Source: Phycisphaerae bacterium (lineage in GTDB: Bacteria > Planctomycetota > Phycisphaerae > Sedimentisphaerales > Anaerobacaceae). Taken from it: a stretch of 64,000 nucleotides of DNA. The stretch is from contig JAUVVQ010000003.1 in NCBI GenBank assembly GCA_030604525.1, positions 29,110 to 93,109 on the forward strand, written 5' to 3'. The notes under the pieces were generated by a model. That model did not search any database, was not told the DNA's origin, and was given only the letters and a program-made list of their open reading frames with translations. Positions within the stretch are counted from its first letter, which is position 1. The number at the start of each line of letters is the position of its first letter. Shown here one piece after another: positions 55,632 through 63,375 of the stretch. The position numbers and the translations under genes are program-made.

Positions 55632-56027
55632 TTATTGTTTTTCGTCGTCTTTTGGTTGCTTATCTTTCAATTTATACAAGGCATACCGTAGCATGAGACT
55701 CTTGTAGATTCTTGTTATTACAACCGCTAATGCAACACCTAGCCCTAAATATATAAAAAATAAAATATAACCTAAAAGTTCTGGTACATTTCTTAATATC
55801 CTGGGTAAGGGTACAATTTCAATTGTAATTGCTACATAAATACCAAGCGTCATAAAAGCCAAGATACCGGCAGTTGAGGTGTTGGTTAAGGTTTCATGTC
55901 CATTTATGTATATAGGTTTATTACAATGTGGGCATTCTTTGGTAAAATGTATCTTTGCAATTTCTCTGTCGCCCAGTGTATAATTGCATTGGGGACATTT
56001 GTATTTTGTCCACGCAAACAAAGCCAT
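55632..56027 (-). CDS. Zinc-ribbon membrane protein
   Basis: The 131-residue protein has an N-terminal zinc ribbon (CPQCNYTLGD, then CPHCNKP) and two transmembrane helices (about 55-75 and 82-110). The function is unknown; zinc ribbon plus helices recurs in small bacterial membrane proteins. The start at 56027 has GGAG six bases upstream (a GTG at 56039 overlaps that site). The attC-like site lies 59 bases before the start, which is the expected position for a cassette gene. Confidence 0.7.
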   Translation of the reverse strand: MALFAWTKYKCPQCNYTLGDREIAKIHFTKECPHCNKPIYINGHETLTNTSTAGILAFMTLGIYVAITIEIVPLPRILRNVPELLGYILFFIYLGLGVALAVVITRIYKSLMLRYALYKLKDKQPKDDEKQ

Positions 56028-56085
56028 AATTAACTCCACGTTTTTTTACTCTAATCAAAGAAGTACTATTGTTTATATGGTTTCC

Positions 56086-56156
56086 GCATAACATCAAGCT
56101 CACTGGCGGTAATGAAGCGCAGCGAAATAGCGGTCAGGTGAAGTGCCTTGTTAGGT
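56086..56156 (-). other. attC-like recombination site (integron cassette type)
   Basis: The 71-base site on the minus strand starts with ACCTAAC (RYYYAAC consensus), ends with GTTATGC (GTTRRRY with one mismatch), and has imperfectly complementary arms (CTTCACCTGACCGC and GCCAGTGAGCTTG) around a loop region GCTGCGCTTCATTACC. It begins four bases after the stop of the gene at 56160-56795, as attC sites do. No integron integrase is visible nearby. Confidence 0.65.
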
Positions 56157-56159
56157 TGG

Positions 56160-56795
56160 CTACACAATCCCAAATGTATCACCTTTTGAGAAATCTCCTT
56201 CTATAATTGAATTTTTTTTCAACCTGTAATCCTTGAAGAAAAACCCACCAAATCCAGAGAGTGAATGTCGTGCAAAAATCCTAAATCGAATGAATTGAGT
56301 TCTATCATCGCTCCACTTTTTATCAAGATCGTTGTCTGTCAAGAATCTATAGGCATAATTCGCTTCTGCATCTTTTTTATCATATTTGCCTATGTATATT
56401 GGATCCGGGCGAGTTAGTTCTATAGCATCTGATTTAAATACTTCTCCTGTAGCCGTTTGATAGTTTTTAAAGATATGAAGTTGTGCTCTGACATCTGTAA
56501 CAGGGGCATGGGTCCTGTTAATTATTTTTATCCGATAGACCTTTTTGCCTGTTTTCGTACTCGCCTCACGCGCAATCTTAGGAGAAATATCTATCTTTGG
56601 CCTGAAACGCGAAAGAATTACAAAAAAGATTCCGCTTGTAATGAGTCCTACAAGAACGGCCAAAAAAATCTTATCCAGGATAAACATCAGCCAATCTGGC
56701 AAATTTACAAATAAAGCTCCAATGATTACGTAGCCCAAGAGTAACAAAATTCCGCCTACTACATACGCACAGATTATCAAAGCCTTGATTACCAT
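56160..56795 (-). CDS. Hypothetical membrane protein, probable cassette gene
   Basis: The 211-residue protein has two N-terminal transmembrane helices (about 5-28 and 36-62) and a beta-rich soluble domain (about 68-211) with KVYRIKIINRTHAPVTDVRA, reminiscent of an Ig-like or periplasmic sandwich. No known family. Its stop is four bases before an attC-like site. Motif 'GTTAAAATGG' lies 54-63 bases upstream of the start. Confidence 0.75.
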   Translation of the reverse strand: MVIKALIICAYVVGGILLLLGYVIIGALFVNLPDWLMFILDKIFLAVLVGLITSGIFFVILSRFRPKIDISPKIAREASTKTGKKVYRIKIINRTHAPVTDVRAQLHIFKNYQTATGEVFKSDAIELTRPDPIYIGKYDKKDAEANYAYRFLTDNDLDKKWSDDRTQFIRFRIFARHSLSGFGGFFFKDYRLKKNSIIEGDFSKGDTFGIV

Positions 56796-56853
56796 TTCTC
56801 TGGCCTTATCGTTTTGACAATATCCTCTTTCAAAAAGTGTTCACCGCACCATT

Positions 56854-57222
56854 TTAACAATTGCTGGCTGTGCTATCTTTTACCCCTTCGACTTCTTTGG
56901 GTTTGGATTTTTTACAAGAGTAAGTTATAGGATAATTGTAATCAGTTAATCGGCACTTCATTTCTTTGGAGTCTTGTATAACATCTGAAAACTTGCAGTT
57001 CCCACAATTTACCCAAGTTCGTGCAAAAAGGCAGGCAATTCCATAAACTACCCAAGATATTATTGAAAAAGAAACAGCAGCAAAAACCTTGCCTCCAAAT
57101 TCGCTGAAGAAGAAAATTTCAGGTTTTCTAAACCAGACGACCCTAAAAAACCAATATGCTACTGGCATCATCCAAGCGATTACAGTTACCCGCACAGGCC
57201 ATTTTGTGGATAACTTTCGCAT
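56854..57222 (-). CDS. Hypothetical small membrane protein
   Basis: The 122-residue protein has two or three hydrophobic helices (about 10-28, 44-68) followed by a Cys-containing tail (NCGNCKFSD, KCRLTD, SCKKSK) that could bind metal. No family recognised. The recurrent motif lies 39-48 bases upstream of its start. Confidence 0.65.
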   Translation of the reverse strand: MRKLSTKWPVRVTVIAWMMPVAYWFFRVVWFRKPEIFFFSEFGGKVFAAVSFSIISWVVYGIACLFARTWVNCGNCKFSDVIQDSKEMKCRLTDYNYPITYSCKKSKPKEVEGVKDSTASNC

Positions 57223-57286
57223 AATATCTACTCCTTCCAGAAATAGTACATTTCACCGCACCATTTTAACGATTGCCTGCCATAAG

Positions 57287-57808
57287 TCAACTTTGCGATT
57301 TAACATCCAAGTATTTCAAGTTCCTTATATGAACTATTAACCACGGGTTAATGTCTTGAACAATTTGAATTAGCCGATAATCATCCTTACATTTTTTCCT
57401 GAATTGCTGGTTTGATAACCCAGATATACACTCCGGCTTGACGAGGTATAGTTCAACCTGAATCTGAATGTCATTAGGAAAAAGACGCGTATCTACCCAC
57501 ACAACGTTTTTTTGTTTTTTGCTCGTAAATGGTTTATAATATTTCCCCGCCCATTCTATATCACCGATATTGATGTTGAAAAAATTGTGAATGTCTTTTA
57601 TTTTTGAAATAGGTATCAACTCATACATCGGCAACGTTTTTTTACCTTGTTTCAGATGAATCTTCCCGCTTTTGTGATAAGAATAATGAAAATCTTGTTG
57701 CCCTTTCCAAGCCAAGCCGTGGTATATATCACCATCGTTACTCTGTGACACCCAGTAGACCTTATAGTACTTAGTACCGTTTGTGTAGACTATATTTACA
57801 AGGCTCAT
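57287..57808 (-). CDS. Hypothetical protein
   Basis: The 173-residue soluble protein opens MSLVNIVYTNGTKYYKVYWV and is rich in aromatic and basic residues (FHYSYHKSGKIHLKQGKK, YRLIQIVQDINPWLIVHIRN). No family or motif recognised. GGAG lies five bases before the ATG at 57808, preferred over 57838. It is preceded by the recurrent 28-base spacer motif (57834-57861). Confidence 0.65.
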   Translation of the reverse strand: MSLVNIVYTNGTKYYKVYWVSQSNDGDIYHGLAWKGQQDFHYSYHKSGKIHLKQGKKTLPMYELIPISKIKDIHNFFNINIGDIEWAGKYYKPFTSKKQKNVVWVDTRLFPNDIQIQVELYLVKPECISGLSNQQFRKKCKDDYRLIQIVQDINPWLIVHIRNLKYLDVKSQS

Positions 57809-57867
57809 TACATCTCCTGTAGACTTGGATGACTTCACCGCACCATTTTAACGATTGCCTGATTTAC

Positions 57868-58053
57868 TTATTTTCTTTCAATAATCTTTTTGATTTCTTC
57901 CAACTTGTTAGCTTCTTTTGCTAAATTATAGAGTTCGTGTGTACGCTTATCAAGATGCTCAAAATCTTTTGGGGTGAGTATGTTTTGTTCTCTTAACTTC
58001 TTAATCCTTGTTGTAATACTTTGTTGAATTCTTTGAGCTTTTGGCATTGCCAT
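57868..58053 (-). CDS. Small helical protein (61 residues)
   Basis: The product is almost fully alpha-helical and charged (SITTRIKKLREQNILTPKDF, then ELYNLAKEANKLEEIKKIIE), perhaps a small coiled-coil or DNA-binding subunit. No family recognised. GGAG lies eight bases before the ATG. It is the first gene of the minus-strand small-gene cluster. Confidence 0.65.
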   Translation of the reverse strand: MAMPKAQRIQQSITTRIKKLREQNILTPKDFEHLDKRTHELYNLAKEANKLEEIKKIIERK

Positions 58054-58295
58054 TTTAATATCTCCTTATTCTTTCCATTTTTCCCATTTTAACAGCCCTT
58101 TGAATTTACTATTTTCTATTTGCGATTTACTATTGCCTTTCTCTGTGCCCTCTGTAGCTAATTTAATTTTCAATAATCAATCATCCTTAACCAATAATCA
58201 ATTACTTTGCCGCCGTAGTTGCAGGTCTCCACTGCTGGTTCCCCTCACCAAATGACGCAAGCTTGCTATTTCGTGCGGGGCAAGTGTAACTATAG

Positions 58296-58415
58296 TCTTT
58301 CGGTCAAAAACTGCAAGATTTAATTCGCGGTTCGATTCACCATTTTTTACGCAGGAACGGAGGTGAGGAAATTCAGGAATATATCGAGGATACCGACTAT
58401 ATGAAGCATTTATAG
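58296..58415 (+). pseudogene. Possible coding remnant of unknown family
   Basis: A plus-strand frame of 39 codons reads QKLQDLIRGSIHHFLRRNGG then EEIQEYIEDTDYMKHL and a stop, with protein-like composition but no start codon or ribosome site. It looks like the C-terminal tail of a lost gene. The remainder of the 604-base stretch 58054-58657 holds a 'CTCTGTGCCCTCTGTAGC' short repeat (58135-58152), a tandem duplication and the purH terminator. Confidence 0.35.
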
Positions 58416-58449
58416 GAGGCGGTGGAAGTTAATTGACCCCCTAAATGTA

Positions 58450-58542
58450 AAAGCAACTCCGTAAAGACAAAAACCCCCAACGTAAAATTGGTAAAAAGAA
58501 TAAAGCAACTCCGTAAAGACAAAAACCCCCAACGTAAAGTTG
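58450..58542. repeat. Tandem duplication around the purH terminator
   Basis: Two units beginning 'AAAGCAACTCCGTAAAGAC' and continuing into 'AAAAACCCCCAACGTAAA' start at 58450 and 58502 (period 52). The first unit is truncated within the hairpin (ATTGG instead of GTTGGGGG). Confidence 0.85.
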
Positions 58543-58546
58543 GGGG
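58521..58546 (-). terminator. Rho-independent terminator of purH
   Basis: On the minus strand CCCCCAAC (58546-58539), loop TTTAC, GTTGGGGG (58533-58526), then TTTTTGTCTTT: a perfect 8-bp GC-rich stem with U-tail, 112 bases after the purH stop. Confidence 0.8.
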
Positions 58547-58657
58547 CTAAGCGAAGCGGAAAGCTCTGTGGAAGCAGAGCTTGTTTTTTAAAATAACAAA
58601 TAACCTGACTATTAACTGTTGGGGCAATGCGCAAAATTAATTTCAAATCGGTGTAAA

Positions 58658-60268
58658 TCAATGTTTGAAATGTCTTTTTCCAGTGAAGACCATCGAGAGG
58701 CCAAGCTGGTCAGCGGCGGCGATTACATCATTATCCTTTTTCGAGCCGCCCGGCTGGGCTATTGCGGTAACGCCTGCCCTGGCAGCAATTTCGACATTAT
58801 CGGGGAATGGGAAAAAGGCATCCGAAGCGACTACGGCACCTTTTGCCTCATCGCCGGCGTGCTTGTAGGCGATTAAGCCGGATTCGACGCGGTTCATTTG
58901 TCCGGCTCCGACGCCGATTAACTTCCTGTCCTTTACCAGAGTGATAGTGTTACTCTTGGTATGCTTTGCAGTGAGCCAGGCGATTCTCAAATCTTCAAGC
59001 TGCTGTTCGGTGGGTTTTTTTTTGGTTGTGTATGTGAGCTTGTCAGGTTCCCAGCCGACTAAATCCCTTTGCTGGAGAAGGAGCCCGCCTACGATGGAGC
59101 GGATATCATATTGTCGTGTGTCTATTTTAGTTTTGTCGATATGTCCAGTTTGCATAAGGCGGACTCTGGCGCCCCAGGCCTTCAGCGTTCTTATAAGATC
59201 GAGGGCGTCTTTGTCAAAGCCGGGAGCGATAATGACTTCAGCAAAGAAGCCGCCCGCCCCCCTGCTTTTTCCGAATCTGCTGTATGATTCCATTATCACT
59301 TTTGCGAGGTCTTCGGTGACGTTTCTGTTTAGTGCGATGATGCTTCCGAAAGCACTAATGACGTCTCCTTCGTATGCTTTTCTATATGCCTCGGTAATAT
59401 CGTTGTCTATGGCGCATCCACAGGGGTTCAGATGCTTAACCAGCACAGCGGTGGGCTCGTCGAATTCTTTTAGAAGCTCAAATGCGGCATTGGTATCCTG
59501 CAGGTTATTAAAGCTTATCTGCTTGCCGCCCTGGAGCAATTCGGCATTGCAGATGGAATTTTCACGGCTTGCGGGTAATTTGTAAAAGCCAGCGGTCTGA
59601 TGCGGGTTCTCTCCATATCGCAGCGAGCTTACTTTCTTAGCAGCGATGGAGAACATCGTGGGATATTGTTCGCCTGCCTGTGCGTTAAAATATGCGGCAA
59701 TGGCAGTGTCGTAAGATGCAGTCAGAGCAAAGGCGGTGCGGGCGAATTCCCGCCGGAGCTGTTCGCTGATGGAGCCGGCATTGGTCTTGATTTGCTCGAT
59801 TACTTTTTCATACTGGCTGGGGTCGGTGACAACGGTTACAAACCTGTGATTTTTGGCAGCGGAACGAACCATAGCCGGTCCGCCGATATCGATATTTTCT
59901 ATTGCGTCCTGAAAGGTGCAATCCTCTTTTGCAACGGTCTGCTCAAACGGATAGAGATTGACACAGACTAAATCAATCGGCTCAATGCCGTGCTGTTTCA
60001 TAGCTTCGGTGTGTTGGGTTTTGTCTCTGACGGCGAGGATTCCGCCGTGAATTTTCGGGTGCAGGGTTTTAACTCTTCCATCCATCATTTCAGGAAAGTC
60101 AGTGACGGATTCGACGTCTGCTACATCGATGCCAGCTTTTTTCAATATTTTAGCAGTTCCTCCGGTGCTGATTATTTTAACATTCATCCTGGTAAGCTCT
60201 TGCGCAAATTCAACTATACCATCCTTGTTACTGACACTTATTAAAGCAGTTTTTATTTTCACATCCAT
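58658..60268 (-). CDS. purH: Bifunctional AICAR formyltransferase/IMP cyclohydrolase
   Basis: The 536-residue enzyme performs the last two steps of purine synthesis. The N-terminal IMP cyclohydrolase/MGS-like domain (about 1-190) includes ALISVSNKDGIVEFAQEL, STGGTAKILKKAG and DGRVKTLHPKIHGGIL. The formyltransferase domain (about 200-536) has LRYGENPHQTAGFY, VKHLNPCGCAI and WLTAKHTKSNTITLVKD. The ATG at 60268 is chosen (AAGGAA six bases upstream). It lies 93 bases downstream of the PQQ-like gene. Confidence 0.98.
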   Translation of the reverse strand: MDVKIKTALISVSNKDGIVEFAQELTRMNVKIISTGGTAKILKKAGIDVADVESVTDFPEMMDGRVKTLHPKIHGGILAVRDKTQHTEAMKQHGIEPIDLVCVNLYPFEQTVAKEDCTFQDAIENIDIGGPAMVRSAAKNHRFVTVVTDPSQYEKVIEQIKTNAGSISEQLRREFARTAFALTASYDTAIAAYFNAQAGEQYPTMFSIAAKKVSSLRYGENPHQTAGFYKLPASRENSICNAELLQGGKQISFNNLQDTNAAFELLKEFDEPTAVLVKHLNPCGCAIDNDITEAYRKAYEGDVISAFGSIIALNRNVTEDLAKVIMESYSRFGKSRGAGGFFAEVIIAPGFDKDALDLIRTLKAWGARVRLMQTGHIDKTKIDTRQYDIRSIVGGLLLQQRDLVGWEPDKLTYTTKKKPTEQQLEDLRIAWLTAKHTKSNTITLVKDRKLIGVGAGQMNRVESGLIAYKHAGDEAKGAVVASDAFFPFPDNVEIAARAGVTAIAQPGGSKKDNDVIAAADQLGLSMVFTGKRHFKH

Positions 60269-60360
60269 CGAACATTCCTTTGCAAAATAGTGAACAATCC
60301 ATTCATCCCCCGTCGCCAATTTTGCTTTTATAAAGTTTTGGGAATCCTCAAATTAGCTTT

Positions 60361-61461
60361 CTACTCGACAGGGTTCAGGCACAAGATATGTCCGGATTTG
60401 GTTCCTATGTAGATTTTGGAATCCTTAGTATTAGAAACATATCTGTCAATACCATCGAGGTTAAGCGAATAGAGTTTTTTTCCGCTTTTATTATCCATAA
60501 CTACAAGAGTCTGTTGTTCGGTTATCAGATATGCTTTGCCATTGTTTTCGGCCAGGAACTCTATGGCCTTCGGCAGCTGCCAGAGGAATTTGCCATCCGT
60601 TCTGTCGATGGCGGTTATGCCTTCGGCCCATACATATTGATAGACTACCCTGTCGGTTATCCGTGGTGCTCTGTCAAGCATAGCTTGTGTTTGATATTTC
60701 CAAAGGAGGCGGCCTGTGGGAATATCGATTTTATAAACGTTTGTATCTTTGCTGGACACGAATAAGGAACCGGCATCTTTTACGAGCTTATCGGCGACGG
60801 CATCGCGAGCATCAAACTGCCAGAGCTTTACGGGCTTATCGGCAGCAACAGCTACAACATTACCCTTTTCTGTTCCGAAAATCATATATTCTTTTCCGGC
60901 TACGATAGAGGTTATTGCAGAGTCATTGTCTGCTGCGACCTTGAAAAGTTCGATTTTATCGTTAGCTCTCAGGATATGAACTCTTCTGTCAACGCCGCCG
61001 ATGTAAAAGTATGAATCGTTTCGTTCGGCAGCACAACTAACGCCGAAATTGAGTCGGACACCGCTTAGCTCAACCCCCGTGTTTTTTTTCATTTCCACCA
61101 CTTTGTTTCCGATAACGGAAAAAAGCTCATCACCATAAATATTGAGCCCTATAACAGGAAACCCAACGGGAGCATAAGAGCGGCCGAAGATAAGAGTGCC
61201 TGTATCTTTATTTAATGCAATGATATAATTTTTATCCGACAAACAATAAAAGTCATCGCCTAACAAAAAAAACTCATCTACTTTTTCGTTGTTTTTGAAA
61301 GGGAGCTCGTTTTCCCATACAATCTTCAAACTTGCCTTTTTAAGCAAATCAGCGGATAAAAGTTGTTTGTTATCATCTGAACGAGCGTCGGCAAAACACT
61401 GAAACGCTGAAACGACCAAAGTAATTATTAAAACCGAATTAAATCCTGAAATTCTCGACAT
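60361..61461 (-). CDS. Exported PQQ-like beta-propeller protein
   Basis: The 366-residue protein has a signal peptide (about 8-28) and then repeated propeller blades: IALNKDTGTLIFGRSYAP, VYKIDIPTGRLLWKYQ, ITAIDRTDGKFLWQLP and LVVMDNKSGKKLYSLNLDG, typical of PQQ_2-type repeats (as in BamB or quinoprotein-like proteins). No PQQ-binding catalytic residues are evident, so it is probably a structural or sensing propeller outside the cytoplasm. GAGGG lies eight bases before the ATG at 61461. Confidence 0.85.
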   Translation of the reverse strand: MSRISGFNSVLIITLVVSAFQCFADARSDDNKQLLSADLLKKASLKIVWENELPFKNNEKVDEFFLLGDDFYCLSDKNYIIALNKDTGTLIFGRSYAPVGFPVIGLNIYGDELFSVIGNKVVEMKKNTGVELSGVRLNFGVSCAAERNDSYFYIGGVDRRVHILRANDKIELFKVAADNDSAITSIVAGKEYMIFGTEKGNVVAVAADKPVKLWQFDARDAVADKLVKDAGSLFVSSKDTNVYKIDIPTGRLLWKYQTQAMLDRAPRITDRVVYQYVWAEGITAIDRTDGKFLWQLPKAIEFLAENNGKAYLITEQQTLVVMDNKSGKKLYSLNLDGIDRYVSNTKDSKIYIGTKSGHILCLNPVE

Positions 61462-61539
61462 TTTCAATACCCTCTCAAACTTTTTGTCCCGATGAGCGGA
61501 ATCGGGTTTGAACAGAGAAAATTTGTTTTCCGCCCCTGT

Positions 61540-61851
61540 TTAAGTCAAATTCACATAAATCGCCAAATCAACATTATATTCCTTTTCGAATTTTATCATT
61601 TGCTCAATTCTTTCGATATCGTCCTGTATGCGATTTGCGAGCTTAAAGATATATGGTTTTCCGTTAAGCCGATTTCTCAGGTCATCAAGCATTGGCTCCC
61701 AGCTACCTTCGTAAAGCTGAGCTTTTAAGACCACAAGCATTCGGTATTCTTCAGTCAGGTTTCTAACATACTGCTTCACAGCTTCCTGGTCAACTGAATC
61801 CCTATCGAAAACATCAGGGTTTTCTTTATTCTTTTCAGTTTTTTCAGCCAT
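61540..61851 (-). CDS. Hypothetical small helical protein
   Basis: The 103-residue product opens MAEKTEKNKENPDVFDRDSV and is mostly helical (EAVKQYVRNLTEEYRMLVVL, then ANRIQDDIERIEQMIKFEKE). No family recognised. The start at 61851 is preferred to 61971, whose extra 40 residues cover a CCCGAT/ATCGGG hairpin (61893-61913) and look non-coding. A similar CCCGAT...ATCGGG hairpin lies after the gene at about 61488-61507. Confidence 0.65.
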   Translation of the reverse strand: MAEKTEKNKENPDVFDRDSVDQEAVKQYVRNLTEEYRMLVVLKAQLYEGSWEPMLDDLRNRLNGKPYIFKLANRIQDDIERIEQMIKFEKEYNVDLAIYVNLT

Positions 61852-61986
61852 CAAATAAGCTCTTTTCCCGATAAATTTTGATTCCGATGAGTCCCGATGG
61901 AATCCAATCGGGATGCATATATCAGGACATCGGGATAAAATTCTAAATGTCCGAGGTGGAAAAAGCAACAAGTTTTCCCGATAAAA

Positions 61987-63375
61987 CTACCTTGCGACCA
62001 ACAATAATGCCAAAGTCATATAGATAGTAACGCTAATGGAATCATTTGCGGTAGTAACCAGCGGTCCTGAACTTATAGCAGGGTCAATTCGGATTCGCTT
62101 GAAAAAGAAGGGCAAAAACAGCCCCAAAGTGGTTGATATCATTATCGCAACAAACATAGCCGTTCCTAAAGCAAATACCAGTTTTAAGGCATTTGCCTCT
62201 TCTCCAGCACCTTTTGCATTCATGAGCAGCAAACATACCAATCCTCCCACTATAGCACAACTCAATGCCACCAATAAAGCAATCCTGACCTCCCGCGTAA
62301 AAACCTGAGAGAATTTCAAAGCAGCGAGGTGGCCTGTTGCCAATCCTGATATAACGATTGCGGAGGTCTGCAATCCTGCGTTTCCACTGATAGCGGCAAT
62401 CATCGGTGCAAAAGCGACAGCAGCAAGGTAAACGAAGCGGTTACTATCTTTGAATAATGTAAGGACTAATGCAGTTATCCCTGTGCCTATCAGGCAAGGC
62501 AGAAGCCAGGTCATTCTTACACGAGCGGCATGAAATACAGAGAAAGTTTCAAGCTCATCAGGTTCTGTACCCGCCATTGCATAAAGGTCTTCGGCAGCTT
62601 CCTGCTCAGCCACTTCGATAACCCTGTCGGCTGTAATCCGTCCGATGAGTTTATGTTGTTTATCAAGCACCGGGACAACAATAAGGTCATTTTTGCTGAA
62701 GACGTTACGAACCCTTTCCTGGTCATCATCCGCTACTACATAAATTGTGTCGGTGTCGGTGAGTCGGCTGATTTTGGTATCCTCAGATGCAGTCAAAAGC
62801 ATTCTTATTCGCACATCACCGAGGAATTTTCCTTCATTGTCGACGACGTACACGGAGTAGAAATCCTCATCGATACCGTAAGAGCGGATTCTTTTTATGG
62901 CTTCTGTAACGGTAGCTTTTTCCTGCACGCTTATAACGACGGGGTCCATAATACCGCCTGCAGAGTCGGCTGGAAATTCAGAGAGCTTTCTTATCTGGTC
63001 TGCGTGAGTCGGCGTCAATCCGGAGAGGACTTTGCTGCTGAGATGTTCCGGTAACTCTGCGAGCAAATCGGCTGCATCATCATAATCCAGGCGTGAGATA
63101 AAACGTTTTATCTGGTCTTCGTTGAGTATGTCAAAAAGAGCTGCTCTCGTAGCGGGGCCGACTTTTTCGAGAACTTCAGAAGAAGTATCCTCATCCAGGA
63201 AGTCGAAAATAACCTGCCGGCGGTCATCATCCAATAATTCTACAACCTCTGCAATATCACTGCTGCGTTCCCGGGAGAGCAATTCCGTCAGGGATTCTCT
63301 GTCCTGGGCTTCAAGCAGAAACTCAATTTGCTGCAGCAATATCTGACGTGAAAGTTTTTTTTGTTTATCTTCCAC
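61987..63375 (-). CDS. mgtE: Magnesium transporter MgtE
   Basis: The 462-residue Mg2+ channel has a cytoplasmic N-domain of superhelical repeats (about 1-130: FLLEAQDRESLTELLSRE, DLLAELPEHLSSKVL), a CBS pair (about 130-255: AGGIMDPVVISVQEKATVTE, VVPVLDKQHKLIGRITADRV) and five C-terminal transmembrane helices (about 290-462) with a pore region including AISGNAGLQTSAIVISGLA. The CBS/N domains sense intracellular Mg2+. GTG at 63375 is chosen (AAGGAGG seven bases upstream). It is a single gene; the upstream spacer has no recognisable Mg2+ riboswitch. Confidence 0.96.
   Translation of the reverse strand: MEDKQKKLSRQILLQQIEFLLEAQDRESLTELLSRERSSDIAEVVELLDDDRRQVIFDFLDEDTSSEVLEKVGPATRAALFDILNEDQIKRFISRLDYDDAADLLAELPEHLSSKVLSGLTPTHADQIRKLSEFPADSAGGIMDPVVISVQEKATVTEAIKRIRSYGIDEDFYSVYVVDNEGKFLGDVRIRMLLTASEDTKISRLTDTDTIYVVADDDQERVRNVFSKNDLIVVPVLDKQHKLIGRITADRVIEVAEQEAAEDLYAMAGTEPDELETFSVFHAARVRMTWLLPCLIGTGITALVLTLFKDSNRFVYLAAVAFAPMIAAISGNAGLQTSAIVISGLATGHLAALKFSQVFTREVRIALLVALSCAIVGGLVCLLLMNAKGAGEEANALKLVFALGTAMFVAIMISTTLGLFLPFFFKRIRIDPAISSGPLVTTANDSISVTIYMTLALLLVAR

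Larger units (their letters stand above)
54942..58093. repeat. Recurrent spacer motif between the small genes (six copies)
   Basis: Minus-strand forms of 'GCAATCGTTAAAATGGTGCG' occur at 58084-58093 (core only), 57834-57861, 57252-57279, 56840-56868, 55608-55617 (core) and 54942-54960 (GCAATCATTAAAATGATGC). They lie just after a stop codon and about 30-60 bases before the next start codon. The unit is partly palindromic. There is no room in these gaps for a full attC site. Confidence 0.75.

Noticed and set aside
57234..57290. Further attC sites in the small-gene spacers
   Set aside because: The gaps are about 60 bases including the ribosome site, with no RYYYAAC partner or palindromic arms; only the site at 56086-56156 fits.
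58450..58542. CRISPR-like repeat pair
   Set aside because: Only two units with no spacer variation, and the unit contains the purH terminator hairpin; no cas genes in the window.
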